Assembly: GCA_016191015.1 (NCBI GenBank) | Contig: JACPPM010000163.1 | Coordinates: forward strand, 1-44,472 | From: Acidobacteriota bacterium | Lineage (GTDB): Bacteria; Acidobacteriota; CAIWXX01 | Direction: 5' to 3' | DNA length: 44,472 nt | Shown: piece by piece, positions 23,264-32,299 of the stretch | How the letters are laid out: the number at the start of each line of letters is the position of its first letter | How positions within the stretch are numbered: the stretch's first letter is position 1 | Notes under the pieces: model-generated | The model's database searches: none | What the model saw: only the letters and a program-made list of their open reading frames with translations | Told to the model about the DNA's origin: nothing | Made by a program: the position numbers and the translations under genes

Positions 23264-24667
23264 CTAGCTCGAAAAGCCGATGCCCGCCGCGTCGAGGATG
23301 CGCAATAGCAGGCTCGGGTTGTGGCCGGCGTCGACGCGGCGCAGGGCGGCCGTGACGGCGTTGACCGCCATGCTGCGGAAAGGCTCGGGTGGGTACGGGA
23401 ACGGCTTGCGTCGAACGATCGAGAGATCGAGCAGCGGATGCATCTTTTCCAATGCGAGGTGCGCGAGGATCTTGCCGGCCAGCCTGGTGCTCCCGATGCC
23501 GTGGCCGGTGAAGCCGAGCACGTACAGGATGCGACCGCGGTTTGCGGAGCCAAAGAACGGGGTCATGCGGGTAGTCGAGCAGATCGGGCCGCCCCAAGCG
23601 TATGGGAACGGGATCTCCGCGAGTGCCGGGAAGTGTCGCTTGAAGCTGTCGCGGAGCGACGCATAGTGGGGCTCGGAGTGGTCGCACCCCTCATCGACGC
23701 GGTTTGGGCCGAAGTACGTGGCCTCGCTCGTTCCCCACACGAGCCTGTTGTCGGAGGTGAGACGGTAGTAGTTGAAGAAAGTGCGTCCGTCGGTCACACC
23801 CTGGCGGTGCTGCCATCCGATCGACGCGAGCTGCCCGGCAGTCAGCGGTTCGCTGACGAGGATGTAATCGTAGAGTGGTATGAATCTGCGGAGGACTCCG
23901 GGAAGAAGGTGGTGAGTATAGGCACTCATCGCAAGGATTGTCTTTCGCGCCCGCAAGGCTCCCACGCCGGTCCTGAGAACAAGGCCATCGCGGGTCTGAT
24001 CGATTCGCGTCACCCGGCTCCGCTCGAAGACTCGCACTCCCTCGCTCACCGCTGCGCGCAGAAGCCCGTCCACAAGAGCGGCCGGATTCAGGATGCCCCC
24101 GCTGGGAACCATGACACCGCCCAGGTAGAGCGGGCTGTCGAGCTCGCTTCGCGCTTCGCATGCGCTGAGAATGCGGTAGTCGGTGACTCCGAGGCGTTCT
24201 GCCGCTTCGACAGTATGCCGGCAATCTTCGACCTGCCCCTCGGTGAGGGCCACGAGAAGTCGTCCGGTCTGTTCGAGCTCGCAATCAATCCCACGGTGGC
24301 TCATAAAAGAGAACATCTCCTCGATGTTCTCGCGACCGAGGTGGGCGAGGAGGCGAGCCTCCTCGAGGCCGAAGTGGCGGATGGCGAGCTGGTGGGTGTG
24401 GTCGATCGTCTCGGCCAGCATCCCGGCGTTCCGGCCGCTGGCGCCGTAGGCGGCGACTCCCTGCTCGATGACGGCAATGTCGGCACCGGGATCAAGCTCC
24501 TTGAGGAAGAGCGCCGTCCAGAGGCCGGTGTACCCGGCGCCGACGATGGCGATGTCCGCGCGCGCGTCGCCTTCCAGCCGCGGCTGTGGCCGGTGCCGTC
24601 GCGTCGCGAGCCAGTAGCAAGCTTCTTCGATCGGTCTCACAGGTTCTTGTGCGGCTGCTCTGTCCAT
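23264..24667 (-). CDS. FAD-dependent amine oxidase, DAO superfamily (gamma-glutamylputrescine oxidase-like)
   Basis: 467 residues from ATG 24667; the longer frame would overlap the 3' end of the upstream kinase gene, so the shorter start is chosen. The N-terminus (EEACYWLATRR) and the FAD Rossmann motif IAIVGAGYTGLWTAL (around residue 40) are typical of PuuB-like enzymes, as are GASGRNAGM, SGGILNPAALVDGL, YRLTSDNRLVWGT and the C-terminal FAD-contact segment FTGHGIGSTRLAGK. It oxidatively deaminates an amine or N-substituted amino acid to an aldehyde, producing H2O2. With the dehydrogenase and aminotransferase downstream it suggests polyamine or amino-acid catabolism. The true substrate is uncertain. 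No glutamylation ligase (PuuA) is nearby, so a full Puu pathway cannot be claimed. Confidence 0.88.
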   Translation of the reverse strand: MDRAAAQEPVRPIEEACYWLATRRHRPQPRLEGDARADIAIVGAGYTGLWTALFLKELDPGADIAVIEQGVAAYGASGRNAGMLAETIDHTHQLAIRHFGLEEARLLAHLGRENIEEMFSFMSHRGIDCELEQTGRLLVALTEGQVEDCRHTVEAAERLGVTDYRILSACEARSELDSPLYLGGVMVPSGGILNPAALVDGLLRAAVSEGVRVFERSRVTRIDQTRDGLVLRTGVGALRARKTILAMSAYTHHLLPGVLRRFIPLYDYILVSEPLTAGQLASIGWQHRQGVTDGRTFFNYYRLTSDNRLVWGTSEATYFGPNRVDEGCDHSEPHYASLRDSFKRHFPALAEIPFPYAWGGPICSTTRMTPFFGSANRGRILYVLGFTGHGIGSTRLAGKILAHLALEKMHPLLDLSIVRRKPFPYPPEPFRSMAVNAVTAALRRVDAGHNPSLLLRILDAAGIGFSS

Positions 24668-24711
24668 CGGAGGCCTAGTGTAGTGTCGGGCTTCCAGGTT
24701 TACAATCGCCG

Positions 24712-27700
24712 TCACGGCGCGCTGATCTTCAGATAGGACCACCGATACAACCGACCGAGATTCCGGTTGAGAGTGGCGGCGCGGTCCAGTGACTCGCGAG
24801 CCTTTCGAGTGGCCTCACGGCGTTCGTCCAGAGTATCGGCCGATTCCGCGCGAAGGTTGTAGAGTGCTCCGCGGACTGCGAGGACCTCGGGATAGTCAGG
24901 GTGGATCCCCAGCGCTTTTTCGCACGCGGCAAGGCCTTGGAGGACGAGGTCAGACGGACCCCGTTCCGCATGGGCACGGTGATCGTACTCGGCCCTCTGC
25001 AGAGCCATCATCGCCTGTTGACCATAGATCTGGGCGTCGTTCGGGTTCGGCTCGAGTGCCTTGTTCAGGAATTCGGCGGCTTTCGTGAACGCGGCCTCCG
25101 GTGATCGCCCTGCGCGCACCAGCGACATCCCCTCGATCACGAAGGATTCACCCATCTTCAGCCGGAAGAGCGAGTTCATGGGAGGCGAGGCGCATTCGGG
25201 CTCGAGCAGTGAGCGGGCTTCGGCGAGGGCCTTCTCGATCGGACGATCCTGGACGATCGCGGCTCGCGCCTGGAGGAGCCACGCCGTGGCGCTCGTGATC
25301 CGCCCAGGGGCGCCCTGGCGGTTGATCTCGAGCCCCTTCCGACTCGCTTCAATGGCGCGCTTCAGCGAAGCCGACGGCGCAAGCCCACGCTGGAGGTCAT
25401 ACGCGGCAATCGCTTGCTGCGATTCGCTCATGAGAAAGTACGCATCGGCATACCGCGGATTCAGGACCACTGCTCTGTCCAGGAGCCGCGTCGCTTCGCG
25501 GATCACGCCGCCCGGGTCCTGTCCTCGTTCAAGAAGAGCCGCGGCACGGATCACATGCGTTCGAGCCAGCTCAGTGTGCGAAAACAGCTCGTCCGGGGCC
25601 AGGGCCAACGCCTTCTCAAAGTTCTCGCATGCCGTCCGATACGGGACTTCAGTCGCACGACCGGTCGCCAGGCAGTATTCGGTCTCAACCCGGGAGGCGA
25701 CCGCGATCTGGTAGTATCCGACACTATCTTGTCCATCCGTCACGGTGGCTGCCGCGGCTTCGATTGCATCGTGAATGAGTGTGCGAGGGTCCCGCCCGCA
25801 GAGGTGCTCATATCGAGCTGCCAGGCGGTACAGCTTGGCCAGGCCGTTCACGGGCGTCCCCCATTTCTGGTTGATCTCGTGAGCCTTCTTCTCGCTGTCT
25901 ATGCCCAGCCGGAAGAAATCCGTGGGATCGGCGAGCCAGCCCTCGAACGCGTCGCCTGAGTAATCCGAGCACGCACTGCCGAGACTCATATAGACGCTCT
26001 CGGTGGGGCGCACCCGGATGGCTTTCTGGTAGTTACGAATCGACTTCTCCATAAGCTCCCCAGCCGGGTGGCCAGTGAAGCTCTTGTATGCTCCCCAGAT
26101 CTCATAGGTGTCGCCGAGCGATTCGTAGGCTGACGCCCGACCGGGCTCCAACTCGATCACCCTCTCGGCCATCTCCACGGCCTTTTCCAACTGTGGGACC
26201 GGGTCCTGACCACGGGCGAGCCGGTCGTCCCCCCAGAGCCAGTGGATGTTCGCCGCCAACTGGTGGATGCCCGCGTTGTCAGGATCGATTCGGGTCCCGG
26301 CCTCAGCCCAGCGTCGGGCCTCTTCGAAGGGCGCGTCTCCCCCACGCCGGCCGGTACTCAGCGTGTTCAGCCGATTCCAGTGCAAGCTGCAGATATCTAC
26401 GTAGAGGCCCGGATGACTTCGCACGATTTCGAGCGCGCTCTTATATGCTCGTTCTGCCTGCTCGTACGACTGCGACGCTGCGTCAAGGCGGCCTTGCTGC
26501 CCCTCCTCGGTTGCCCGTGACTGCAGAATTCTCCCTTCGAGCTGGTATTCCTCGTAGCGCCACAGATCCCCCGATGCCGCGGCTTGCGCCTTCCCGATGG
26601 CCTCGTCGTATCTACGTTCGTAGTAAGAGATCAGTGCCTCACCATACTCGATCGGAAGTGACGAAGCTTGCTTTCCCATCCGCAAGAATTCGATCGCAGG
26701 AGCTCGGAATCGGTTCTGGCTTTCCTGCAGTCGCCTGTCTCGCACGACGCGGTCCGTGATTCCCCGGACATCCTCGAGCTCTTGTTGGTAGAGATGTCCC
26801 ATGACCAGCCCGAGCTCATACGCGACTTCCGGCTCTCGGTAGCCCGAATCCCAGGCGGCCTGCAGATAGCCGCGGGCTCTTTCGTTCTCTTCCAGGAACC
26901 GGTAGGCTCGTCCCATCGCGAAGTTTCCGACCCCGGCTCCCGATCGGCCCGCTGCCTTCATCGCTTCCTCGATCCCTCCGATACGCTCCCGGACTATTCT
27001 CTTCTCGGCGCGAATATCATGAGGGGGCATCATGTATGCGCCACGCATGATGCTGGCGATGCCCTCGAGATTCTGCCCGAGCTGGCGGGCCAACAGCTCA
27101 CGTTTCCGAGCCTGGAACTGCATGCGGACTCCCAGCGCGAGCATGGCGATGATGATGATCAGCGCGGCTGCCACCGGGATAGCGACAAGCTTGTGCTTGC
27201 GAATCTTCTTGACCGTCCGGTAGCGCCAGGTGGTCGTGCCCCGGGCCAGGACCGGATCGCCGCCGACATAGCGACCAAGGTCTTCGGACAGCGCGCGTGC
27301 GGATTCGTAGCGTCGCTGAGGCTCCTTCTCGATGCACTTCATGATGATGTGATCGATGTCCGGTGGTGTACTGGGCTCGATCCTCCGCAACTGCGCCGGA
27401 TCGTCGTTGAGCGCCTTGAGAAGCAGGTCGGTACTGGTCTCACCTTGAAACGGGGGTCTGCCGCTGAGCAGCTCGTAGAAGGTCGCTCCGAGTCCGTAGA
27501 CGTCGGTGCGGCGGTCAAGCTTGTGGACCTGGCCGAGGATTTGCTCGGGGGCCATGTACTGGGGAGTGCCAACAGTGATGCCGGTCCGCGTGACTGTCGG
27601 CCCTTCCATGTCCCGCAAGACACCGAAGTCGAGGAGGTAGGGACGCCACGCGCCCCCTTCGATCTGCTCGACCATGATGTTGCCCGGTTTGATGTCGCGG

Positions 27701-28140
27701 TGGATGAGACCCAGTCGGTGCGCCTCATGGAGCGCGTCGGCCACCCGCTGCATGACCGCGATCTTCTGTTCCAGCGTCAGCCGGTCGCGCGCGTCGCACA
27801 ACGTCCAGCCCGCGATGTACTGCATCGCGATGAAGCGGTACCCTTCCACCTCGCCCACTTCGTATACCTTGCAGATGCTGTCATGCGCGATGCGTGCTTG
27901 TGCCTGCGCCTCGCGGATGAACCGCAACGTCTGCTCGGCCGACCCTTCTTTGATCACCTTCAACGCAACACTGCGCTTGAGCTCGGGGTCCGCAGCCTTG
28001 AACACGATCCCCATTCCGCCCTCGCCGAGAACCGCCTCGATCCTGTACCGCGTGCGCGCGTGGAACCGCGCGACGATTCCCTCGATGCGAGGATCGCCAA
28101 GGGCGGGAGAGTTGCCGTCCGTGCGCTCCTCGCTACTCAA
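24712..28140 (-). CDS. Membrane Ser/Thr protein kinase with large TPR-like C-terminal region (paralogue 1)
   Basis: 1142 residues. A PknB-type kinase domain (about 30-300) carries the Gly-rich loop LGEGGMGIVFKA, catalytic Lys61 (VALKVIK), HRD Asp149 (IHRDIKPGNIM), DFG Asp171, and the activation segment ending GTPQYMAPEQ. HRD with Arg suggests activation-loop phosphorylation. One transmembrane helix follows at about 319-338 (LVAIPVAAALIIIIAMLALG). Some 800 residues of helical TPR-like repeats then lie presumably outside the membrane (DPAQ, LEPGRASAYESLGDTYEIWG, ALEPNPNDAQIYGQQA). TTG 28140 is the first possible start because TAA precedes it in frame; GGTGGGA lies 8 nt upstream. It is very similar in the kinase half to the gene at 28662-32150. 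Its stop is 44 nt before the amine oxidase start. Targets are unknown. Confidence 0.93.
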   Translation of the reverse strand: MSSEERTDGNSPALGDPRIEGIVARFHARTRYRIEAVLGEGGMGIVFKAADPELKRSVALKVIKEGSAEQTLRFIREAQAQARIAHDSICKVYEVGEVEGYRFIAMQYIAGWTLCDARDRLTLEQKIAVMQRVADALHEAHRLGLIHRDIKPGNIMVEQIEGGAWRPYLLDFGVLRDMEGPTVTRTGITVGTPQYMAPEQILGQVHKLDRRTDVYGLGATFYELLSGRPPFQGETSTDLLLKALNDDPAQLRRIEPSTPPDIDHIIMKCIEKEPQRRYESARALSEDLGRYVGGDPVLARGTTTWRYRTVKKIRKHKLVAIPVAAALIIIIAMLALGVRMQFQARKRELLARQLGQNLEGIASIMRGAYMMPPHDIRAEKRIVRERIGGIEEAMKAAGRSGAGVGNFAMGRAYRFLEENERARGYLQAAWDSGYREPEVAYELGLVMGHLYQQELEDVRGITDRVVRDRRLQESQNRFRAPAIEFLRMGKQASSLPIEYGEALISYYERRYDEAIGKAQAAASGDLWRYEEYQLEGRILQSRATEEGQQGRLDAASQSYEQAERAYKSALEIVRSHPGLYVDICSLHWNRLNTLSTGRRGGDAPFEEARRWAEAGTRIDPDNAGIHQLAANIHWLWGDDRLARGQDPVPQLEKAVEMAERVIELEPGRASAYESLGDTYEIWGAYKSFTGHPAGELMEKSIRNYQKAIRVRPTESVYMSLGSACSDYSGDAFEGWLADPTDFFRLGIDSEKKAHEINQKWGTPVNGLAKLYRLAARYEHLCGRDPRTLIHDAIEAAAATVTDGQDSVGYYQIAVASRVETEYCLATGRATEVPYRTACENFEKALALAPDELFSHTELARTHVIRAAALLERGQDPGGVIREATRLLDRAVVLNPRYADAYFLMSESQQAIAAYDLQRGLAPSASLKRAIEASRKGLEINRQGAPGRITSATAWLLQARAAIVQDRPIEKALAEARSLLEPECASPPMNSLFRLKMGESFVIEGMSLVRAGRSPEAAFTKAAEFLNKALEPNPNDAQIYGQQAMMALQRAEYDHRAHAERGPSDLVLQGLAACEKALGIHPDYPEVLAVRGALYNLRAESADTLDERREATRKARESLDRAATLNRNLGRLYRWSYLKISAP

Positions 28141-28164
28141 TTAAACTTCCCACCATCTCCAAAT

Positions 28165-28179
28165 CGTAGTATTCTACGC
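28165..28179 (-). promoter_or_regulatory. Putative -10 element (TAGAAT) of Ser/Thr kinase paralogue 1
   Basis: On the minus strand GCGTAGAATA ends about 30 nt before TTG 28140. The identical 10-mer is present 33 nt before the start of the second kinase (32183-32192), although the surrounding bases differ. TAGAAT matches the sigma-70 -10 consensus at 5 of 6 positions; the -35 is weak. Here it also forms part of a CGTAG-TATT-CTACG hairpin. Confidence 0.45.
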
Positions 28180-28219
28180 ATAACCAACGGCCGGAAGAAT
28201 AACATCATGGGAGGGAGAA

Positions 28220-28597
28220 ATGGCACGCAAACGGACCGCATCAGGTAGCTCGGCCAAGCCGAATCGCCCGGTAGTTACCGCGATCACTGTCAATCTCGCG
28301 TATCCTGATGGAACGTCGCGGGTCGTGACGTATGATCCGCGGAACACCGAAGCCCTATTTTGGACGGACTGGGCCGTCACTGAGATCTTAGGGCGCTATT
28401 ATGAGCGATTCCACCCGAAGATGACACGAGAGGAGCTCGAACGGCGCTTCGGAAAAGCACGAGTAGCGAAACTGCCCGACCGATCAGAGTTCGAGATCAC
28501 GCGTGAGGACATACTGCTTCTCTGGAATACTCCGGATGAGACTGGTTTGGCTCTGGGGACGGTGAGCAAGGGCTCCGATACGAAGCCCAGTCCGTAG
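28220..28597 (+). CDS. Conserved-looking small protein of unknown function
   Basis: 125 residues from ATG 28220 with GGGAGGGAG immediately upstream, a strong ribosome site. The product is soluble, with a basic flexible N-terminus (MARKRTASGSSAKPNRP), a predicted beta segment (AITVNLAYPDGTSRVVTYDP), a helical middle (FWTDWAVTEILGRYY, MTREELERRFG) and a polar C-terminus. I recognise no family. It is the only plus-strand gene between the two minus-strand Ser/Thr kinase paralogues. Divergence from kinase paralogue 1 leaves 79 bp for both promoters. Real coding status is supported by the ribosome site and balanced amino-acid composition. Confidence 0.65.
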   Translation: MARKRTASGSSAKPNRPVVTAITVNLAYPDGTSRVVTYDPRNTEALFWTDWAVTEILGRYYERFHPKMTREELERRFGKARVAKLPDRSEFEITREDILLLWNTPDETGLALGTVSKGSDTKPSP

Positions 28598-28661
28598 TCA
28601 CATCTGTTTTGACACCTGATCTTTGCCTGGCTCAGACACTCTTAGGTGCCGGGGCTAGGGA

Positions 28662-31600
28662 CTACGGCTCGACTCTCCCAGGGCGAGGGATCCTCGAATA
28701 GTACGATTGGTATATCCGGGCCATATTGGGGTTCAGCCCGGCTGCCTTGGCGAGCGATTGCCGAGCCTTGCGGAACAAGTCCCCCCGGGAATCGCGCCCC
28801 GGTTCGATCTGGGCGCAGAGGCATTGCAAGGCCCCCCGAATCGCCAGCATCTCCGGCTGATCCGGATGGATCAAAAGACCGGTGTCGACGCTGCGGAGCC
28901 CGGCCTGAATGATACGCGAGACGTCAATCCCTCTTGCCGGCCGCATAAGGAATTCGGCCCAGTTCAGGTACATGATCGCCGTGACACGATGCGCGTCGGC
29001 TTGGTTGCCGTTCAGCTCGTTCGCTCGCTTCAGTGCAGCGTTCGCGGCCTCGAAGCAGGCTACCGGCGATCGGCCCAACCGGTGCTGCCAGCACCCCTCG
29101 ATCACGTACGATTCTGCCCACTTGACTACGAACCGGTGGTCCATTGGGAACGAGTCTAGCCCCTGGTGGAGCAGGGAGCGAGCCTGCCCAATCGCGGTTC
29201 CAGTCCCCGAGATCCGTGCGCGTAGCAGCCATGCTGCCGCGCCCGTCAGGAGACCGGGGGCCCCCCTCGGATTTATCGCCAGCCCATGTCGACTGTACTC
29301 CAGCGCACGCAATCCCCGCGCTTCTGGGACCAGTCCGCGCTGGAGATCCGATTCCGCGAGCAACTGCTGAGCCTCGCTCATCAGAAAATATGCGTCGGCA
29401 TAGTGTGGGTTCAGACTCACGGCGCGATCAAGGAGCTGAGCCGACGCTGAGATCGGGTCGGCCGGGCTCTCGCCACGCTCGAGCTGAGCCGATGCCCGCA
29501 AGAGGTGTGTTCGTGCGAACTCCGTGTAGGCAAAATGATAGTTAGGCCTCAGCCTAATGGCCTTATCGAAGCTTTCCACCGCGAGTCGATACGGCACCTC
29601 CAGGGCCAGACCTGCCTTCAGGCAGTATTCGGTCTCCACCTGGTATGCGGTACCCACCTGGTACCACACGTTTTCGTCCTTACCCATTCCCAGGGCGGCT
29701 GTCGCGTACTGAATCGCGCTCCGAATCGATCCACGAGGATCTCTACCGAGGAGGATCTCGTAGCGGGCCCAGTCACGATAGGTCTTCGCGAGAGTTACCA
29801 GCGGATCATACCACCTGGGACTGAGTTCATGCGCCCTTCTAAGACTTTCGACCGCAAGCTCGAATGCATCCCGCGGATCATCCAACCAGCCCTCCAAAAC
29901 CCCTTGGATCTTGTCATCGCAGACCATGCCGAGGGACTTGTAGACCACCTCCGAGGGGTCTATGCGTATGGCCTCCCGGTAGCTTTCAATGGACTTTTCC
30001 ACCAGTTCCTTCGGATCCTCACCCCTGAGTGATGCATAGGCCCCCCACACCTCATAGATGTCACCGAGCGCGACGTAGTTGGATGCCCGCCCGGGCCGCA
30101 GCGCCATTGCCTTCTTCACGGATTCGACTGCCTTGTCCAACTCGGGGACTGGATCGGCTCCCCGCATGAGTTGGGAATCCGCCCACATCCAATGGATGTT
30201 TGCTTCAATGAGGGGCAGATCACTGCTCCCGGGATCTATTCTGCCCGCCAATTCGAGGGCCTTGATTCCGTCCTCGACGGCGGCAGAGAGGTCTTTTCGG
30301 ATGCGCACCATCGTATCAATCTGAGCCTCCCGGAGTCTGCATATGTCTTCGTGAATTCCAGCATGCGCCCGGGCGATGTCCAGAGCACCCAGGTATGCCC
30401 GCTCGGCTTCTCCGTAAAGCCACATGGCATCGTCGAACCTCCCCTCTTGACTGCGGTCCCTCCCCTGAGTTTGCAAAATCCGTGCCCGGAGCCTGTACTC
30501 CTCGAACGGCCATGGGTCTCTCCGGGCGGCCACCGCCACCTTGCTGAGCGCCTCGTCCGACCTCTTCTCGTAGAATGCAATCAGGGCTTCCCCGTACTCG
30601 ATCGGCATCGTGCCGGAACCCTGTCCCTGTCGCAGATAGGCGACTGCCGGATCTCGGTACTTCTGGGCTGCTTGCTTGAGGCGCGACTCGCGCACTGATT
30701 GGTCGGTAATGCCGCGGAGGGTCGCGATCTCCTCCTGGTAGAGATGTCCCATCACGAGCCCTAATTCGTAGGAGGCCTCTGGCTCGCGATAACCGCCATC
30801 CCATGCCGTGTGTAGGTACGCTACCGCTTTCTCATAGTCCTCGAGTATCCGGTAGGCTCGTCCGAGGGCGAAGTTGCCTACTGCCTGTCCGGCCCGGCCG
30901 CTCTCGCGCATCCGGGCCTCGATCTCACGAATGCGGTCCTGAACCATCTTTTTCTCGCGTCGGATGTCGTGCGGCGGCATCATGTAGGCGCTGCGCATGA
31001 TGTTGTCGATCTCTTCGAGATCCTGCCCCAACTGGCGGGCCAACACTTCCCGGTGGCGCGCCTGAAACTGCATCCGGATGCCGACGCCGACTAGGGCCAC
31101 TATGATGACGATGGCGATCGCGACTGGGATCGCCACCATCTTGTGCTTGCGTATCCTCTTGAGGGTCCGGTACCGCCAGGTGGTGCCGCGCGCCTGCACG
31201 GGATCGCCGGCGATGTACCGCTGCAGGTCCTCGGAGAGTGCCTTGGCGGATTCGTACCGGCGTTGAGGCTCCTTCTCGATGCACTTCATGATGATGTGAT
31301 CGATGTCGAGCGGTGTACTGGGCTCGATCTTCTGAAGCGGGGCTGGATCGTCGTTGAGGGCCTTCAGGAGCAGGTCCGTGCTGGTCTCGCCGTGAAACGG
31401 GGGTGCCCCCCCGAGCAGGTCGTAGAATGTCGCACCCAATCCGTAGACATCCGTGCGCCGGTCGAGCTTCTGGATGTGGCCCAGGATCTGTTCGGGAGCC
31501 ATGTACTGCGGAGTGCCGACCGCGATGCCGGTCCGCGTGACGGCTGGTCCTTCCATGTCACGGAGGACGCCGAAGTCGAGCAGGTACGGGCGCCACGCGC

Positions 31601-32150
31601 CATCCTCGGTCTGTTCGACCATGATGTTGCCGGGCTTGATGTCGCGGTGGATGAGACCCAGGCGATGCGCCTCATGGAGTGCCTCGGCGATTCTCTGCAT
31701 CACTGAGATTTTCTCTTCGAGCGTGAGTCTTTCCCGGGCGTCGCACAGCGTCCATCCGGAAATGTACTGCATCGCTATGAACCGGTAGCCGTGTACCTCG
31801 CCGACCTCGTAGACCTTGCAAATGCTGTCGTGAGCGATGCGTGCCTGAGCCTGCGCCTCGCGCATGAAACGCACCTTCTGCTCGGTGGAGCCCTCTTTGA
31901 TGACCTTCAGCGCGACAGTGCGCCTGAGCTCAGGGTCCGTCGCCCGGAAGACAATCCCCATGCCGCCTTCGCCAAGCACGCCATCGATGACGTATCGAGT
32001 GTGCGCGTGGAACTGCTCGACGATCGGCCGCACGTTCGGACCATCGAGCGTGGACGGTGGGGGACCCGATCCGCCCTTGATGCCTGTTGTCCCTGCTGTG
32101 GTCGGGGTTCCCAGGCTGCCGGGATTCACCGCGTCCTCTCTGGTGGTCAC
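28662..32150 (-). CDS. Membrane Ser/Thr protein kinase with large TPR-like C-terminal region (paralogue 2)
   Basis: 1162 residues from GTG 32150. Layout is as in paralogue 1: a Pro/Gly-rich N-terminal tail of about 50 residues, a kinase domain with LGEGGMGIVFRA, Lys82, HRD Asp170, DFG Asp192 and GTPQYMAPEQ, a transmembrane helix at about 338-358 (VAIPVAIAIVIIVALVGVGI), and some 800 residues of helical repeats (GRASNYVALGDIYEVWGAY, LNPHYADAYFLMSEAQQ). The kinase halves of the two paralogues are nearly the same over long stretches (DVYGLGATFY, LNDDPA, IIMKCIEKEPQRRYESA), whereas the repeat halves have diverged. This points to a tandem duplication followed by change in the sensing or docking part. 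A weak GAGGAAG lies 12 nt before the start. A GCGTAGAATA promoter motif is shared with paralogue 1. Confidence 0.93.
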   Translation of the reverse strand: MTTREDAVNPGSLGTPTTAGTTGIKGGSGPPPSTLDGPNVRPIVEQFHAHTRYVIDGVLGEGGMGIVFRATDPELRRTVALKVIKEGSTEQKVRFMREAQAQARIAHDSICKVYEVGEVHGYRFIAMQYISGWTLCDARERLTLEEKISVMQRIAEALHEAHRLGLIHRDIKPGNIMVEQTEDGAWRPYLLDFGVLRDMEGPAVTRTGIAVGTPQYMAPEQILGHIQKLDRRTDVYGLGATFYDLLGGAPPFHGETSTDLLLKALNDDPAPLQKIEPSTPLDIDHIIMKCIEKEPQRRYESAKALSEDLQRYIAGDPVQARGTTWRYRTLKRIRKHKMVAIPVAIAIVIIVALVGVGIRMQFQARHREVLARQLGQDLEEIDNIMRSAYMMPPHDIRREKKMVQDRIREIEARMRESGRAGQAVGNFALGRAYRILEDYEKAVAYLHTAWDGGYREPEASYELGLVMGHLYQEEIATLRGITDQSVRESRLKQAAQKYRDPAVAYLRQGQGSGTMPIEYGEALIAFYEKRSDEALSKVAVAARRDPWPFEEYRLRARILQTQGRDRSQEGRFDDAMWLYGEAERAYLGALDIARAHAGIHEDICRLREAQIDTMVRIRKDLSAAVEDGIKALELAGRIDPGSSDLPLIEANIHWMWADSQLMRGADPVPELDKAVESVKKAMALRPGRASNYVALGDIYEVWGAYASLRGEDPKELVEKSIESYREAIRIDPSEVVYKSLGMVCDDKIQGVLEGWLDDPRDAFELAVESLRRAHELSPRWYDPLVTLAKTYRDWARYEILLGRDPRGSIRSAIQYATAALGMGKDENVWYQVGTAYQVETEYCLKAGLALEVPYRLAVESFDKAIRLRPNYHFAYTEFARTHLLRASAQLERGESPADPISASAQLLDRAVSLNPHYADAYFLMSEAQQLLAESDLQRGLVPEARGLRALEYSRHGLAINPRGAPGLLTGAAAWLLRARISGTGTAIGQARSLLHQGLDSFPMDHRFVVKWAESYVIEGCWQHRLGRSPVACFEAANAALKRANELNGNQADAHRVTAIMYLNWAEFLMRPARGIDVSRIIQAGLRSVDTGLLIHPDQPEMLAIRGALQCLCAQIEPGRDSRGDLFRKARQSLAKAAGLNPNMARIYQSYYSRIPRPGRVEP

Positions 32151-32182
32151 GAGTGGCTCACTTCCTCACGACGATGTTGAGC

Positions 32183-32192
32183 TATTCTACGC
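32183..32192 (-). promoter_or_regulatory. Putative -10 element (TAGAAT) of Ser/Thr kinase paralogue 2
   Basis: On the minus strand the 10-mer GCGTAGAATA lies 33 nt upstream of GTG 32150. It is identical to the motif upstream of paralogue 1 and similarly placed. The -35 region is C-rich and poor. Confidence 0.45.
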
Positions 32193-32256
32193 GAGTCGGC
32201 GGGGGGAAAAGCAAAAGCGTCTGCGGCCGTTCGGCGTCCACCTCGACGCGGCAGTC

Positions 32257-32286
32257 TTGACCGGAGCGCCCGGGTCTGTGTACAAT
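32257..32286 (+). promoter_or_regulatory. Sigma-70-like promoter of the brnT-brnA pair with palindrome over the -10
   Basis: TTGACC (32257-32262), an 18-bp spacer, and TACAAT (32281-32286) match consensus at 5 of 6 in each box. The -10 overlaps the palindrome ACAATTGT (32282-32289), a natural place for the BrnA ribbon-helix-helix repressor to bind. Transcription would start near 32293, only a few bases before ATG 32300, so the mRNA may be nearly leaderless. Confidence 0.55.
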
Positions 32287-32299
32287 TGTGCATATCAGG

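Noticed and set aside
23321-24736. Open frame of 471 codons on the plus strand
   Set aside because: Antisense to the FAD amine oxidase, which has a clear Rossmann motif and full-length homology; the plus-strand product has none.
26668-28248. Open frame of 526 codons on the plus strand
   Set aside because: It is antisense to the Ser/Thr kinase paralogue 1 and its product follows the codon shadow of that gene (Arg/Leu/Asp-rich, no domain).
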